A stretch of DNA of 64,000 nt from Harmothoe impar (Eukaryota > Annelida > Polychaeta > Phyllodocida > Polynoidae): positions 17,631,014 through 17,695,013 of the forward strand of contig OX381707.1 in the NCBI GenBank assembly GCA_947462335.1. Direction: 5' to 3'. The notes beneath the pieces are model-generated. The model searched no databases, was not told the origin of the DNA, and saw nothing but the letters and a program-made list of their open reading frames with translations. Positions within the stretch are counted from its first letter, which is position 1. The number at the start of each line of letters is the position of its first letter. Below, piece by piece: positions 21,436 to 32,474 of the stretch. The translations under genes and the position numbers were made by a program.

Positions 21436-22421
21436 ATTAGAAGGGAATTAAAACGATTTTGAGCTGCCCTCCTCTCCTTCTTTGAACGCTGACATTCCTC
21501 ATTGAACCACGGCTTGGACTTCTTTGATGGTGACTTGGACGTTTTGCCAATGCACCGATGGCTTACATCCAGGAGGGTCCTGGTAAAATAATCTGCCGGG
21601 ACCTCCTCTTCCATTACTTGGTTCATTGGTAGAAAGGATGTCCGACAGAGGCGCTTAAATTCGTCCCAGTCGGCTCGGTTCACCTTCCAGGTGGGGTCCT
21701 TTTCCTTGTTGGTGTTCTTTTTCCTTGTTTGTAAAATTATTGGGTAGTGGTCACTTCCACAAAGGTCATCGTACACATGCCACTGGAAATCTGTGAAAAT
21801 TTTGGGGTGGCATAGTGTAAGATCAAGAGATGAGAGTGTGCCAGTTGCTGGATGTTGGTAAGTGGGTACCTTGGTGTTGAATAGACATAGGGATTGTTGA
21901 TCTATCAGATTTTCAATACTCTGTCCTCTCTCATCGTTCTTTTTTGAGCCCCACATGCGGTTGTGGGCATTCATGTCTCCGAGCAAGATGTAAGGTTGTG
22001 GAAGCTGTTTGACAATATTTGAGAGGTCTTTACGGCAGATTTTTGGTTTGCCCTCTCCAGATGGTGGTAGGTAGATAGAGCAGATCGTCACTGGGGTGTT
22101 GATTGTGACATTCACTGCCACCGCCTGAAGTTGGGTGTTGAGCTGCACTTGGCGCTGTGGATGAGATTTGGAGACCAGTATTGCAGACCCTCCCGATGGA
22201 AAGTTGGGGTCTGGGATCATGCAGTAGGTTTTGTAGCCGGTCATTTCCACAGTCTCCGCTGATGTTACTTTGGTCTCCTGCAGGCATACAGCTACAGGAG
22301 AGAAATCTGAGAAGAGGAGCTGAAGGTCCTCCTTGTTAGCCCTGAATCCTCTGCAGTTCCACTGTATAATGGTTTCTTTATCCATTGGTTTGCTTGGTGC
22401 CGTGCTCATCAAGTAGAACAC
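21396..22421 (-). pseudogene. LINE-A ORF2 fragment: APE-type endonuclease
   Basis: The frame starts MFYLMSTAPSKPMDKETI, overlapping the end of ORF1, and holds the exonuclease-endonuclease-phosphatase signature: QWNCRGFRANKEDL, VCLQETKV, LLGDMNAHNRMWGS, SSLDLTLCHP and GSDHYPIIL. These are the Asn, Glu, Asp-x-Asn and Asp-His catalytic blocks. A 10-bp loss relative to the sister copy (37650 region) throws the frame out before the RT. Confidence 0.85.
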
Positions 22422-22929
22422 TAAATTTGTTGTTTAGATCGACTCGGTTGATAAGCTTCTTAGGGGGAGGATGATGTCCCCTTCTCTCTGGTGATAGGGT
22501 GGTCTTCTTTCCCGGCAGATCTTTGCCAAACCGCCTCCCAAAATTGGTGTTTGCTTTGGTTTCCCTCTTAGCCGGTTGTTTTGGGGCCGGTGGAGAAGCC
22601 GCCTTCCCTGAGTAGGATGTCTGCCCCATTGGTGTGGGCAGGAAGGAAGGTGTTGGTCTGCGTGGCGGTTGGTCCTTAGATGTGGAGGTAGGTGGTGTTT
22701 CGACAATTTCAGAGTTGGCGCGCAACACCGCCAGCATTTTACCAATATTCTGTGACCTGGGATTAAAGTTGAAGGGTTTCCCACCCTGCGACCCAGAAGC
22801 TTTTGGGTGAGCTTCTGTCGGTTGAGGTCTAGGTGTTTGAAAAGCCCCAGCACCTGGTGTTTGGGATCCCGATGGTTTTGGGATCACGGGCCCGGGTGGC
22901 GCTTCTTGCGACCTGGGATTTGATGTCAC
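22378..22929 (-). pseudogene. LINE-A ORF1, C-terminal fragment
   Basis: A 183-codon frame encodes the Pro/Thr/Ser-rich C-terminal tail of ORF1p, with repeated PKPSGSQ and PRPQPTEAHPKASGSQ motifs. The zinc-knuckle region is absent because the copy is 5'-truncated at about 22930. The frame overlaps the ORF2 start by 44 nt, as in the sister copy. Confidence 0.75.
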
Positions 22930-23229
22930 TGTGTTTTACTAATGCCAAAAGCTATACGCTACTCTATTCTGACCCATCTGAAAACTGTGCTGACTTATCA
23001 ATGAATCACTATCATCTTGAATGTTAAGATCTTATGATCTGAAGTACATATGGCTTAAGTTTTGATTTAACATAGTTAGCAACTTTTTCTTCTGTGTGTT
23101 TCAAAATGCAGAAAAAATACAATTGCTATATTTAGCTTTCCCCCCCTTAAATTTTACCTATCACTACTAATTTTATAGATTGATTATGTCTCTGATGATT
23201 TCAAACTAATATAATACTAAGTGATTATA

Positions 23230-23612
23230 CCGTAAAGCCCCGCCTATAAGCTGAAAAATTTGGCATGACAAAAAAACACGCCTATAAGCCCACCCCCTAG
23301 TTTGGGAATTTCTTTGGTTCCCCTCCCCAACCCACTTTCAAGCAAATTTTAACGTTTTTGAATGGATATAATTACAACCTGAAGTAAAAAATGATATCAC
23401 GTGAAAATCACGCTTACGTTAATTTTTTAAAGGTGCATTTATATAAAATGTTTAATTATGGTCATCGATGATTCCTATAAAATAGCTCATTTTTCCATAT
23501 GTATTTTGTCAAAACCCCGCCTATGAGCCGAAAGTGAGTTCAAGGTCGGACGTTTGGCTAGTATGAAAATAAAACAACAAATAAAATTTGGCTTATATGC
23601 AGGGTTTTATCA
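23230..23612. mobile_element. MITE with CCGTAAAGCCCCGCCTATAA end and TA duplication
   Basis: The left end CCGTAAAGCCCCGCCTATAA and the inverted right end TGATAAAACCCTGCATATAA are imperfect inverted repeats, flanked by TA. They resemble the ends of the 47353-47836 element (CCGTAAAACCTCGCATATAG). The TA target and end sequence suggest a Tc1/mariner-pogo type element. Confidence 0.6.
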
Positions 23613-24184
23613 TAGTTATGTTGTTGGTAGAAAATAATTATCCAAATTGTCCCTTATACCTTTAAAAATGACTTTGATGCTTCAGGCAGCTCCTTCCTTC
23701 CCCTTCACGGGGTGGCCATTGGTTTTCTCTGCACCCTTGGTTAAATCTTAAAATTCAGCCCAATTATAAGACCCATATGCTGCCTACTTAGCATAAGTGT
23801 TATTTTATGTCCCCTCCTCTGATATTAGACAACTAATTTAGAAGCACCCACAGCTTCCACTACATTATTGAAACACCTTCAGTATGATGATGTAGATGTC
23901 CTGTGTGTGGCTGGACCATTGGCCATTCTGTCCACTTTAGCACCAGCATATTATAGTACAGACCAAGCCAGGAATCGAACCTGGGTACCACACACATCAC
24001 CTTCTACATCGCATACCTACTGCTATCCCACCACTGACTAACTCATCTATGGGGCAACTACCACTCATTTACCACATTTCTACTTGAATTAAGGATATTC
24101 ATTATTATCCTAAAAGAATTCTCCTTTTGATCAAAATATGATTAACATCATGCATACTTACCTGTACAACTTGGTGCTCTTCTG

Positions 24185-24710
24185 TCAAGCAACCAACCGT
24201 CCAAGGGTACATAGACCCTATGGGACTTCTCAGTTTTGATCGGACAATAAGTCCTTTCTTTTCTTATCTTAAAGTTGTGCATAAGTGTATGGGTGTGTCT
24301 GCTTGTAGCAGTGGAAGATGGCTCGTAGCAGTGAGATACTGCCTGTGGCATGGGGCCCTGCTCCATTCTGCTGCCTCACACAGGTGGTGTGCCGCAGACT
24401 GTGGATACAACATCTGGCCAGTCACATTATCCTGACACCGGCGAACCAGTCGTAGTTCCATACCAATTGGGCCAGCAGATCAGGGCTGGCGAGTATGCAA
24501 CTACTTTCCATCTGGCTAGAGAAATCTTCTCCAGCCTACCCCACCGAAAGATAGGGGGGCCTTTTCCTCCCCTTTTAAATCTTTTCGAACATCTTTTTTT
24601 CCCGGAGGAAGCTCAGAAGTTCTTTCTTTCCAGTGCCAGTAAAGACGCTGTTCATGGACGACATACCTTTTTAAATTCTTTTTTTTTATTCAATACATTC
24701 TCTTATTCAG
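24185..24710 (-). mobile_element. 5'-truncated LINE-B copy without a clean tail
   Basis: It matches the LINE-B 3' UTR (GGACTTCTCAGTTTTGATCG, then GTGGCATGGGGCCCTGCT), then CATTATCCTGACACCGGCGA and the region up to the ORF2 end (CATCTTTTTTTCCCGGAGGA). It stops within the last codons of ORF2. The 3'-terminal GTTTAACGTCC is replaced by AACCGTCCAAGGGTACATAG. Confidence 0.65.
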
Positions 24711-25524
24711 ATTTCAAAGGCAAGGTATAACTCATAATTGAGGTATACCTAGGTATACAATATAATTTGCGAAAGTTGTAAAAATGCATGTTCTTTCTAG
24801 CTCCTATTTCCCCCTTATGATCTAGTTTTTAAAAGATTGTAAAAAGAGATAACGATTTTTTATTTTACATAGGTTAAATTTGTTTCCTCAAATTGGGAGT
24901 TTGGCTAGGAAGGGAGGGGAAGCCGTTCCCTTGGTGGTAATACATGAAGTGGGTTAATACTACTAAAGGCCCCTGATTTGACCATACCAGCAGGCCTACT
25001 ATTGATATAGTCAATTTAAATGTGATTTTTTTCTGGCGAATTCATTACCAATCTAGCTAATCAATAATGATACAAATTCGCCAGACTGGCTAACCACCAT
25101 GTACTAGCGCTAATCCTGTCACTCACCACTGCACTATAAAAATGTACTTACTCGAACCCTTGTATTACTTGCACCTAGACTTTAAGATTATTGTATAAAA
25201 ACCTACAGTAGAGAGATTTACAGCCACATTTGCAGCTCTACATGGACACAACCCATATTAGGGCCAGGATCCTCATGGGGCAATTTATATATTGATAGAT
25301 TTGTCTAACTAGTAATAATTCTCTGTTTTGAAAAGTCCGACCATGCCACAAAGCCTGAAAGATCCTGAAAACGGCTGTTACACTGGCTTCCACCACAGTA
25401 CCTTAGTAAATGTGCCACAGACGTCTGTAGTTAATGCACTCACAAACAGAAAGTGAATACCAAAAAATATATCCAACTCAAAGTGGGCCATATTTGTATA
25501 ATGATTGATTCATTGCAGAAGATT

Positions 25525-26310
25525 GATTGATTTGTTTATACATAGACCCTATGGGACTTCTCAGGTTTGATCGGACAATAGGTCCTTTCATTTCTCATCT
25601 TAAAGTTGCGCATAAGTGTGTGGGTGCGTGTGCGTGTGTTTGTGAGTCTGCTTGTACCAGTGTAACACGGCTCGTAGCAGTGAGATACTGCTCGTGGCAT
25701 CGGGCCCCACACAGATGATGTGCCGTAGACTCTTGACACCTCATCTGACCGGTCCATTATCCTGACACCGGCAGGCCAGTCGCAGCTCCATACAGGCATG
25801 GGATTGGGTTTTGAAGAAAAATCCAAAAAGCAGCCATAAGATGTGACCTGGGGGGAATTTTGTATGATTTTCAAGGCATGAAGCACTCTAGAGACTAAGA
25901 CCCCCCCCCCCCATCACTGTTAAAATATTTTTTCATTGGATCTGCACAAATCACAGGGATGACCTTTTTGACCTTAAAAATCCGGAAATCCGGATAAATC
26001 CGGAAGAATCCCATGCCTGTCCATACCAATCGGGCCAGCAGATCAGGAACTGGCGAGTATGAAAACTACTTTCCATCTGGCCAGAGATCATTATCTCTAG
26101 CCTACCGGGCCAAGTCTGAAGGGGGGCCTCTTTTCCCCCTCTTACATCTTTTCGAACACCTTTTTTTCCCGCAGGAAGGTCAGGAGTTCTTTCTTCGCAG
26201 TGTTGGTGAAGACACTCTCCATGGACGACGTGCCACGAAGGTGGTCGTCCCTACTCTTCTTGGTTGCTTGACAAAAGAGCATGAGATGCTCCATGGTCAA
26301 AGGTACTGCA
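25525..26310 (-). mobile_element. 5'-truncated LINE-B copy interrupted by a MITE
   Basis: It reads from a GATTGATTGATTTGTTTA tail through the whole LINE-B 3' UTR into the ORF2 end (GGTGGTCGTCCCTACTCTTC). The sequence is split at 25793-26019 by a MITE that duplicates TCCATA. Beyond 26310 the sequence switches to a LINE-A-like snippet (GATGTTTTCTTCTACTCTCT) and then to the pogo transposase remnant. Confidence 0.75.
25793..26019. mobile_element. hAT-like MITE (227 bp), CAGGCATGGGATT ends
   Basis: Exact inverted ends CAGGCATGGGATT and AATCCCATGCCTG enclose 227 bp. TCCATA is present on both sides and only once in the uninterrupted LINE-B sequence (58646 region). The interior has ATCCGGAAATCCGGATAAAT. 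The 6-8-bp duplication points to hAT, but the length is ambiguous because of the shared C. A split copy is at 41987-42921 and half copies lie near 33138 and 51136. Confidence 0.75.
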
Positions 26311-26345
26311 AGATGTTTTCTTCTACTCTCTGCAGTCCTTCTACA

Positions 26346-27137
26346 GTAGAGTATAGTGCGAAGGTATCACAACTGGCCAGGAAGCTAAACCTGAAAACCC
26401 CCTGGAAGAATGGTGTTCCTGGCAAAGACTGGGTGGTTGGTTTTTGAGCCAGTGGTCAGAAGGTACTTTATAGATCTACAGAAACTTCTGACGGAAAACC
26501 AGCTGCATAAAAAGCCTGCACTGGTTTGGAAGATGGATGAAACCAGCCTTGCTCTCACCCACAAGCCCCCCAAAGTGCTCACACAAACTACAGCGAAGAA
26601 TGTGCCCTGACTGGTTGGTAATAAGTGAGAGAATGTGTCAACGTTGGTGTGCATAAACGCTGCGGGCGGCAAAATGCCCCAATGGTCATCGTGAAGGGGA
26701 AGACTCCAGGCCTACAACACCTAGGCGAGTGCCGGGAAGAAAGTATAAATACCAGGAAGACATAGCTGCTCTCACACACGGTCCCTCCACCAGGCCAGAC
26801 GCAGCTCTCACACATCAGCCTGTGGCCGGTCCCTCCGCCAGGCCTGCCTCCCTCAGCTGCAGAAGACCCAAAAGCATCCTACTGACAAATTGTCAGCAGC
26901 CTTTTTGCACATGAAGAAACCAAGAAGAATGAAAAAGCTCACCGACGGCTAACATCCCATCAACTGCTGACAAGTAATGCAATTATAGCGGAGAAACAAC
27001 AGAAAAAAGATGATAAGGAAAGAGAGGTTGAAATGAAGGAAGAACGAAAGCGCACCAGAGAGGCCAAAAAGATGGGGAAAGCTCTAGCAGGGCCGAAATG
27101 TAAGAAAATGAAACCAAAATCTGCTGATGCAAACTAA
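26346..27137 (+). pseudogene. Decayed pogo/Tigger-type DDE transposase
   Basis: In frame pieces the conceptual protein reads VSQLARKLNLKTPWKNGVPG and KDWVVGF, then LVWKMDETSLALTHKPPKVL, then (after a frame change near 26605) ENVSTLVCINAAGGKMP. The G-x-PGKDW box, the W-x-MDET catalytic Asp and PPKVL are hallmarks of the pogo/Jerky/CENP-B-like DDE family. A basic tail (RRLTSHQLLTSNAIIAEKQQ to the stop at 27137) fits the family C-terminus. The CENP-B-type DNA-binding domain and much of the catalytic core are missing. Confidence 0.75.
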
Positions 27138-27558
27138 AAATATGTAATTAATTGTAGATAGTGGATATCAATATCCATATAAAGTTTACCAGGAGGTCAC
27201 TTTGGCAGAGGTGCATGAGCGCGGACTCTCCAAATAAAGGAAAGCAGTGAAGGATAAATGATGAAATGTCTTCCTTATAGTGACAGTGGTCTCCTGATAG
27301 TGACAGTTTTAAAAATGAAGTTTTATGATAGTGACAGTGTTAAATAATGAAATCCTTATGAAAAAGGAAATGCTTATGAAATCAAATTTGATGATTTCAA
27401 AATGGCAAGGATCTACTTGTGACTGGATGAATTTATGTTTTGCAAAAAATTCTAAGGTGGTCAGATGGTCCCTCTTTGTGACTATGGTACATAGCATTGA
27501 AGCCAAAGGTGGACGGAATTACCCAGATTGACTCTATATAACTTTAATTGCCTTCTAA

Positions 27559-27896
27559 GAGTACTTTAAACGGATCTATATATGTATACTACTTAATTTC
27601 CCTTTTAATTGTATAACTTTAAAAAGATCTATATATATGTATACAGCCAGCTGGCTGAAGCAACAACTCCCAAATCCCAGCCACGACTCGTCAAAACACC
27701 AAGCAGCCACCCCAACATTTGATTGATTGATTTGTTTAGAGTACTTTAAACGGATCTATATATGTATACTACTTAATTTCCCTTTTAATTGTATAACTTT
27801 AAAAAGATCTATATATATGTATACAGCCAGCTGGCTGAAGCAACAACTCCCAGATCCAAGCCACGACTCGTCAAAAGACCAAGCAGCCACCCCAAC
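27559..27896. repeat. 158-bp direct duplication flanking a LINE-type tail
   Basis: The block GAGTACTTTAAACGGATCTA ... AGCAGCCACCCCAAC occurs at 27559-27716 and again at 27738-27896 with a few substitutions. Between the copies lies TTTGATTGATTGATTTGTTTA, the start of a LINE tail. The second copy is followed directly by a full retroposon (27902). A failed or repeated target-primed insertion is a possible cause. Confidence 0.7.
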
Positions 27897-27901
27897 GTTT
27901 T

Positions 27902-28624
27902 ATTGATTGATTTGTTTAACGTCCAGACGTACATCAAGTACCTCACGGGACATCTCAAGTTGGCAAGGAGTCATCCACAAATAGTGGTAGTCTGCCTTGC
28001 AGTAGTAGGACAGTTATTTATATGCTGCTTGCCCAGTACAGCAGTGACCGCATCTATGGATGATCGAATCTATGAAATGAAGGACCACATCTATGAGGTG
28101 AGGGAGAAAACCGCTACCGGGGCACGTCCCCTACTCTTTTCGAAGGATAGCAAGTGTTCTTTTATTTGCCTGGTGCTACCCACCTGGGCTAGTACCATAG
28201 TAGGCAGAGCAAGACAAACCACGGACTTTCATACCTCAGACGTGGTTCACTGAGGAGTAATCCCATGCCAGACCACCAGCAAGAAGGCCCGGGCCCGCGG
28301 GTATGGGCAGCGGTTGCCAAACAGTTTACGTTACTGATGACAGCAGTAACCCAGCTAAAAAAAAAAGTTATTTTACGTCAAAATAACGTTCTAAAACTGT
28401 AGATAACGTTATTCCACAGTGAGGAGCCTAAGAGAAACGTTATATAACGTTAAATAACGTTACAAAATGCTGTATAACGTTTAACGGCACAAGACCCCTC
28501 AATTTTTGTCGCCTTTTACGATTGATTGATTGATCCGGTATGCCCATTGGTATTATGGAAGGCTCCCAATGAAGTTATTCTACTCCTTCATGCCCCCATT
28601 ATGAAGGTCCCCACTAAAAAAGGG
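27902..28624 (-). mobile_element. LINE-derived retroposon copy with internal MITE
   Basis: The copy spans from the GATTGATTTGTTTAACGTCC tail to CCCCACTAAAAAAGGGGG, matching the 583-bp element at 51581 except for an inserted MITE (28350-28481) and an expansion of GATT repeats at 28520. The block ACCGCTACCGGGGCACGTCC and the box TCGCCTTTTACGA are shared with the other copies. Confidence 0.75.
28350..28481. mobile_element. Small MITE rich in AACGTTATATAACGTT palindromes
   Basis: It interrupts the retroposon between CAGCAGTAA and GGCAC, which are adjacent in the other copies. TAA stands at both edges. The inside is made of palindromic AACGTTATATAACGTT-like units. A sister copy is at 54301-54437, inverted. 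Confidence 0.6.
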
Positions 28625-28633
28625 GGATGTCAC

Positions 28634-29515
28634 CCCGATAGTCGTACAAGCCACCCCAACCAGTGTGAGTGCCGAGACCGGCCCCAGAGTGCTTTGTGAA
28701 GACGAGCCTGCATCCGGTGTCACTGCCGAAACCGTCCCCTAAGACAGCCACACTGAACTTGGCAGAGGAGCTGGAGACCTTGAGCACCAAGGAGAGGGCA
28801 AGGAGACTCCTGCCCGGTGCCATTATGATAAGGCAGATGCAGGCCAGCTCCCCGGAGACCAAGAGCATAATACTGAAAACCCCAGCGGCAGGGTCCAAGG
28901 TGCGGGGAACTCTTACCGAACTGTCAGAGGAGGTAGGGTTGGCAAAGGATTACGTAAATCTGGAAAGAAAGAAAGAAAAGTCACATCCGCAAACAGCTGT
29001 CTGAGGAGACGAAGAGAGATGTACTCCTATTCCTCACCAGGGAGGATAACTCGAACACCCTCCCTGATAAGCGGTACCACACAAAGGGCCAGCAGCAGTA
29101 CGCACTGGGGGACACAATCGATGATCTTCATAAGAAGTTCTGTCCTGAGAACCCTGAGAAAACCTTTTCTCTCTCCACATTCTATCGGGCCAAACCCAAG
29201 TACATCAGGTTAAATAAGTTCCTGAAAAAGTCGGTGTGCTTATGTAAGATTGATTGATTGATTGATTGGTTTGTTTTACGTCCAAGTGTGCTATGACGCC
29301 TGGGACTTACTCAAGAGTTTATCGGACTCTCGGTCCGTTCTTTTCTCATCTAGGTTGCGTTTATGTAAGATACATACAAATGTAAGTCTAATGTTAGACT
29401 GTGTCTCAAGTCTACATTAGTTCTCCTAACCAACTGCACTGATCAGCAGGTCCTAGAAGAGGTGGGCAAGGTGAGTTCCCAAGAGATTAACTATGACAAT
29501 GGGAAGTGTTCAAGG
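28634..29515 (+). pseudogene. Exon of a multi-copy uncharacterised animal protein family, disrupted
   Basis: The first part reads LNLAEELETLSTKERARRLL and LTELSEEVGLAKDYVNLERK. After a one-base slip in an AAAG run (28970-28985) the frame continues as RKQLSEETKRDVLLFLTRED, NSNTLPDKRYHTKGQQQYAL, DTIDDLHKKFCPENPEKTFS and LSTFYRAKPKYIRLNKF, then CLCK. I recognise the pattern (FF/FL..DD-NS..PGKKD, L..T...L...F..E.P, FS.FY..RPK, C.CK.H.N) from repeated, uncharacterised proteins of aquatic animals, possibly mobile-element derived. A LINE-B tail (29251-29360) with an 11-bp duplication splits the CLCKIHTNV segment. Confidence 0.5.
29251..29360 (-). mobile_element. LINE-B 3' tail inserted in a coding exon
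   Basis: A 110-bp LINE-B end is flanked by TTATGTAAGAT on both sides (29240-29250 and 29361-29371). Removing the insert rejoins the reading frame CLCKIHTNV of the host exon. This is an unusually clear target-primed insertion of a severely 5'-truncated LINE. Confidence 0.8.
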
Positions 29516-29516
29516 T

Positions 29517-29620
29517 TTGATTAATTGATTGGATTGTTTTACGTCCAAGTGTGCTATGACGCCTGGGACTTACTGAAGAGTTTATCTGACTCTTGGTCCG
29601 TTCTTTTCTCATCTAGGAAT
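29517..29620 (-). mobile_element. Second short LINE-B tail
   Basis: TTGATTAATTGATTGGATTG is followed by TTTTACGTCCAAGTGTGCTA and the same ~100-bp LINE-B end as at 29251. It is slightly more diverged. No clear duplication was found. The stretch 29620-30770 has no gene I can support. Confidence 0.6.
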
Positions 29621-30769
29621 AAATAGTAGTTACACAATTGCAGAAGTCTAACCTATTTTATAATCAAAATAATGAGAGGGGGTTTCTGTCCTGGTGGGTT
29701 AATGCTATACAATGTATCACTAATAAATATATAGGGCCTATATACAAAATTATGAAGACGACTATCTATGTACCCCACCCCTCCCGTTTCTTTTTACCCC
29801 GCTTTTTACCCCCCCCCCCTTGGTATGCCAGCTGGCTAAAAAAAGACTCGGGCCTTAATTTACCAAGTACGGTAGGCTAACAATTATAGGGTAGGCCTAC
29901 CAAAACATGTGATTGTTACCCGCCCCCCTCCTAGATTAAGTAGGCCTACCGGTACCGGTATCCTCTGTAACTGAGCTGCTTATAGAGCTGCTCTTGAATG
30001 GGGGGAGGGTAGCCCCCATTCAAAATATTTGGACTGGTAGGCCTAGACTCATCTATACTATAGGCCCTACAGTTTAATAAAAAAGAAATTGTGGGGGACG
30101 GGGGGGGAATGAAAGAAAATCTAGATCTTAATGACTTCCAAAGGAAGGGATTTTCGACCTTCCCTGCTTAGCCTTAGTTAGCATGCCCCTTCGCCTTTTG
30201 AATATTTGATTTTGTCAATATGACTTCAATGGGGCATGTTTGGTATCAGAAGATAGGAAATTTTCGGCAGAACCAGTTTAGCGGCGATCGGCGATCAAAA
30301 AAACGTATGATAATCATCATTTCTGATTATTTTGTAGTATTATACACTCGTCTATAGTTAAATCAATACTTCTTAATTTCTCACACCTGGACCGAAACGG
30401 GAAGTCCGCCATTTTCAATGCATGCCATGTGATCAATTTCAGCCAATCAGCAAAAAGCTTCCTTAGCAACTCTTTCTTTTTAACGCATCGAGAAACCCCA
30501 CCTCTTCACAAATAATTAAGGCATCTACCCTTTATCAAATCACCAGAATCCCTTAACAATGTATTGATTTAAATATATAATAAACTACAGTAGGCCTATA
30601 TGTGAGGGCTTCTGCAGTAGTTATATTGTCATATTTGATTGAGATGCTGATAGCCAAAACTTGTGCCATTTTGAAGACGTTATTGATAATGCTTTGATTA
30701 GAGCGCACCTCCCAAACTAAGATTTTGGGTTTTTGGAAATACGTTATTAAAAAAGGTACCCGGGAAGAC

Positions 30770-31195
30770 ATAGTATAGATACAAAGGTGTTTTCAACACC
30801 ACTAATGACGAAAATGTATTAATATTCTTAAAGGAAACCCAACTATGGGACAAAAAATGAAATGGAAAATTAAAAAATAAATAAAATAAAAAATACAAAA
30901 AATGAAAAAAAAATGGGGGCGACTAGTTTGGCGAGTCGGGATGTATTACTCCAGACTGATGGCACACAGTTTGTATTAGCTTGGAGTTTTCATTGCTTCC
31001 CGACTATACTTATGGCTGCTCTTTCCCATGCTGTGGTAGACTTACAGCATAACAAAGGCCTGTCCCTCTCACACTGTCTATGTGGTGTCGGAGATTAAAG
31101 AACCCTTGCTTCGGTAAATGTGTAGGAGCGGGATTTCTATCTTTTGGCTCATCTCATAGATTCGATCATCCTGGATACGATCATTAATATCAACT
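30770..31195 (+). mobile_element. LINE-A 3' UTR fragment, plus orientation
   Basis: This is the only sizeable LINE-A fragment on the plus strand. It runs from GTTTTCAACACCACTAATGA through GGAAACCCAACTATGGGACA, the A-rich block, and GGCGAGTCGGGATGTATTAC to GATTCGATCATCCTGGATAC. The terminal TTTAACGTCC part is missing. Confidence 0.7.
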
Positions 31196-31826
31196 TTTCA
31201 ACTTCACACAATCATATCTCATCAACTATCCATGTCAATCTTAACATTTTTTCATGGTTTGCTGCTTTCACACGTGATCTGTCCCACAATATTCACTGTA
31301 CCCGAAATGTTGCATTTTTTTCTTGACAAACATGCCAACATTTTAGCACTTTCTTGAATCAACATATTCTTTTCTTCCATTGAACTCTATACTGAAGCAG
31401 TGTGCACCATTCTAGACAACCCTGCCGCTTGCTATGTTTTAAATTGAATAAAAGTTCTATATGTGTGCTTGTTTTTCTATAGGTGCACAAGAAAGTGTTT
31501 TATACTAGACAACCCGTGTGTGCACTGTCATTGCTCATTTAAAGTGGGAGTATCCTGTATCTGAGGAGTTGATCCAATATGAGAGGGGGGGGGGGTTAGG
31601 GTGAACAAACAGTGATTATTAGGCTTGATTATCAGGCTCCATTGAACATTGATCGAATTGGGTGCATCGCCCTGGAATATACATGTAATAGTGCGGGTGC
31701 AGTCAAGTCATAATTGTCATCCATTTTGTGATTGGGGATTGGGTAAAGACATAAAGTAGCCTGACACCCTGAGTCTCCTGTGATGTAAATCACACGCCTA
31801 TTGATATATATTGTATTATATTATAG

Positions 31827-31945
31827 GAAATCAAGGAGCCTACCAACAAGACGCCAGGTGGCAACCCGTCGCCCTCGGGTGATAACCAGTCACACATCAT
31901 GCAGGCGCTGAAGCGCAAGTTCGCATCGAAGCGAGCCACAGCAAG
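31827..31945 (+). CDS. Predicted exon of a duplicated host gene (EIKEP type)
   Basis: A 119-nt segment lies between a TTATATTATAG acceptor and an AAG/GTAAGA donor. It reads EIKEPTNKTPGGNPSPSGDN then QSHIMQALKRKFASKRATA, rich in Lys and Pro. The next exon (32217) opens with the related EVKEPVVEA, suggesting internal repetition. No domain is recognised; part of a low-complexity or nuclear protein is plausible. Confidence 0.45.
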
Positions 31946-32216
31946 GTAAGAGACTGGTGTAAGTATGCACACGCACACACACACTCACCGCACAAGCTCA
32001 TGTCACTGTCATATGCACCAAGAGAGCCTTTCATAAAAGGGACAAGCATGGAATGACCTCTTAAAGGTAACCCAACTGTGGGACAAAACATAACATGTGT
32101 AAAGAAACTAAGGTACTCGCTGAATATACTAAGGATCATCATATTGTCATATTACCACTTCTACTGCTTACGTTGTATTATGGCAATAAAAACCTTCAAA
32201 CCTTAAAATATTGTAG

Positions 32217-32351
32217 GAGGTTAAGGAGCCTGTGGTAGAAGCCCTTCACGATGCCACAGAGCCTGCCCAGAAACCCCTAGATGGCTCAAAGCCGCATGCC
32301 GAGCCCATGGTCGATCAAGGTTTAAGATCACCTGCACACAAGTCGACACCT
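32217..32351 (+). CDS. Predicted exon (EVKEP type), 45 codons
   Basis: Acceptor ATATTGTAG and donor CCT/GTAAGT enclose exactly 135 nt in one open frame: EVKEPVVEALHDATEPAQKP, LDGSKPHAEPMVDQGLRSPA, HKSTP. Its start resembles the exon at 31827. The Pro/Glu-rich composition suggests a disordered region. Confidence 0.5.
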
Positions 32352-32424
32352 GTAAGTATGCACCTGCACACGCACCTCATAAAAGGGACAAGGATGGAAC
32401 AACCTCATCAGTCAGTGCCAGCAG

Positions 32425-32474
32425 AACTGGAGGGAAGGGAAAAAAAAGGAAAAAGGACCTAGATGATGTTGATG
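32425..32474 (+). CDS. Predicted short exon with basic run
   Basis: Acceptor GTGCCAGCAG and donor GATG/GTAAGT enclose 50 nt reading TGGKGKKRKKDLDDVD. The donor and the next ~35 intron bases are repeated after the exon at 41436, so the two belong to duplicated gene segments. The basic run could be a nuclear localisation signal. Confidence 0.4.

Larger units (their letters stand above)
19670..22930 (-). mobile_element. LINE-A copy with internal deletion and truncated 5' end
   Basis: The 3' tail (TTTGTTTGTGTAGTTTAATG) is at 19675, followed by the full LINE-A 3' UTR, then the RT, endonuclease and end of ORF1. Compared with the copy at 34106-40519, about 1.37 kb is missing between the extreme 3' part of ORF2 and the RT thumb, which removes RNase H. 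The junction is near 20228-20232. The 5' limit lies inside ORF1. It encodes no complete protein. Confidence 0.85.
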
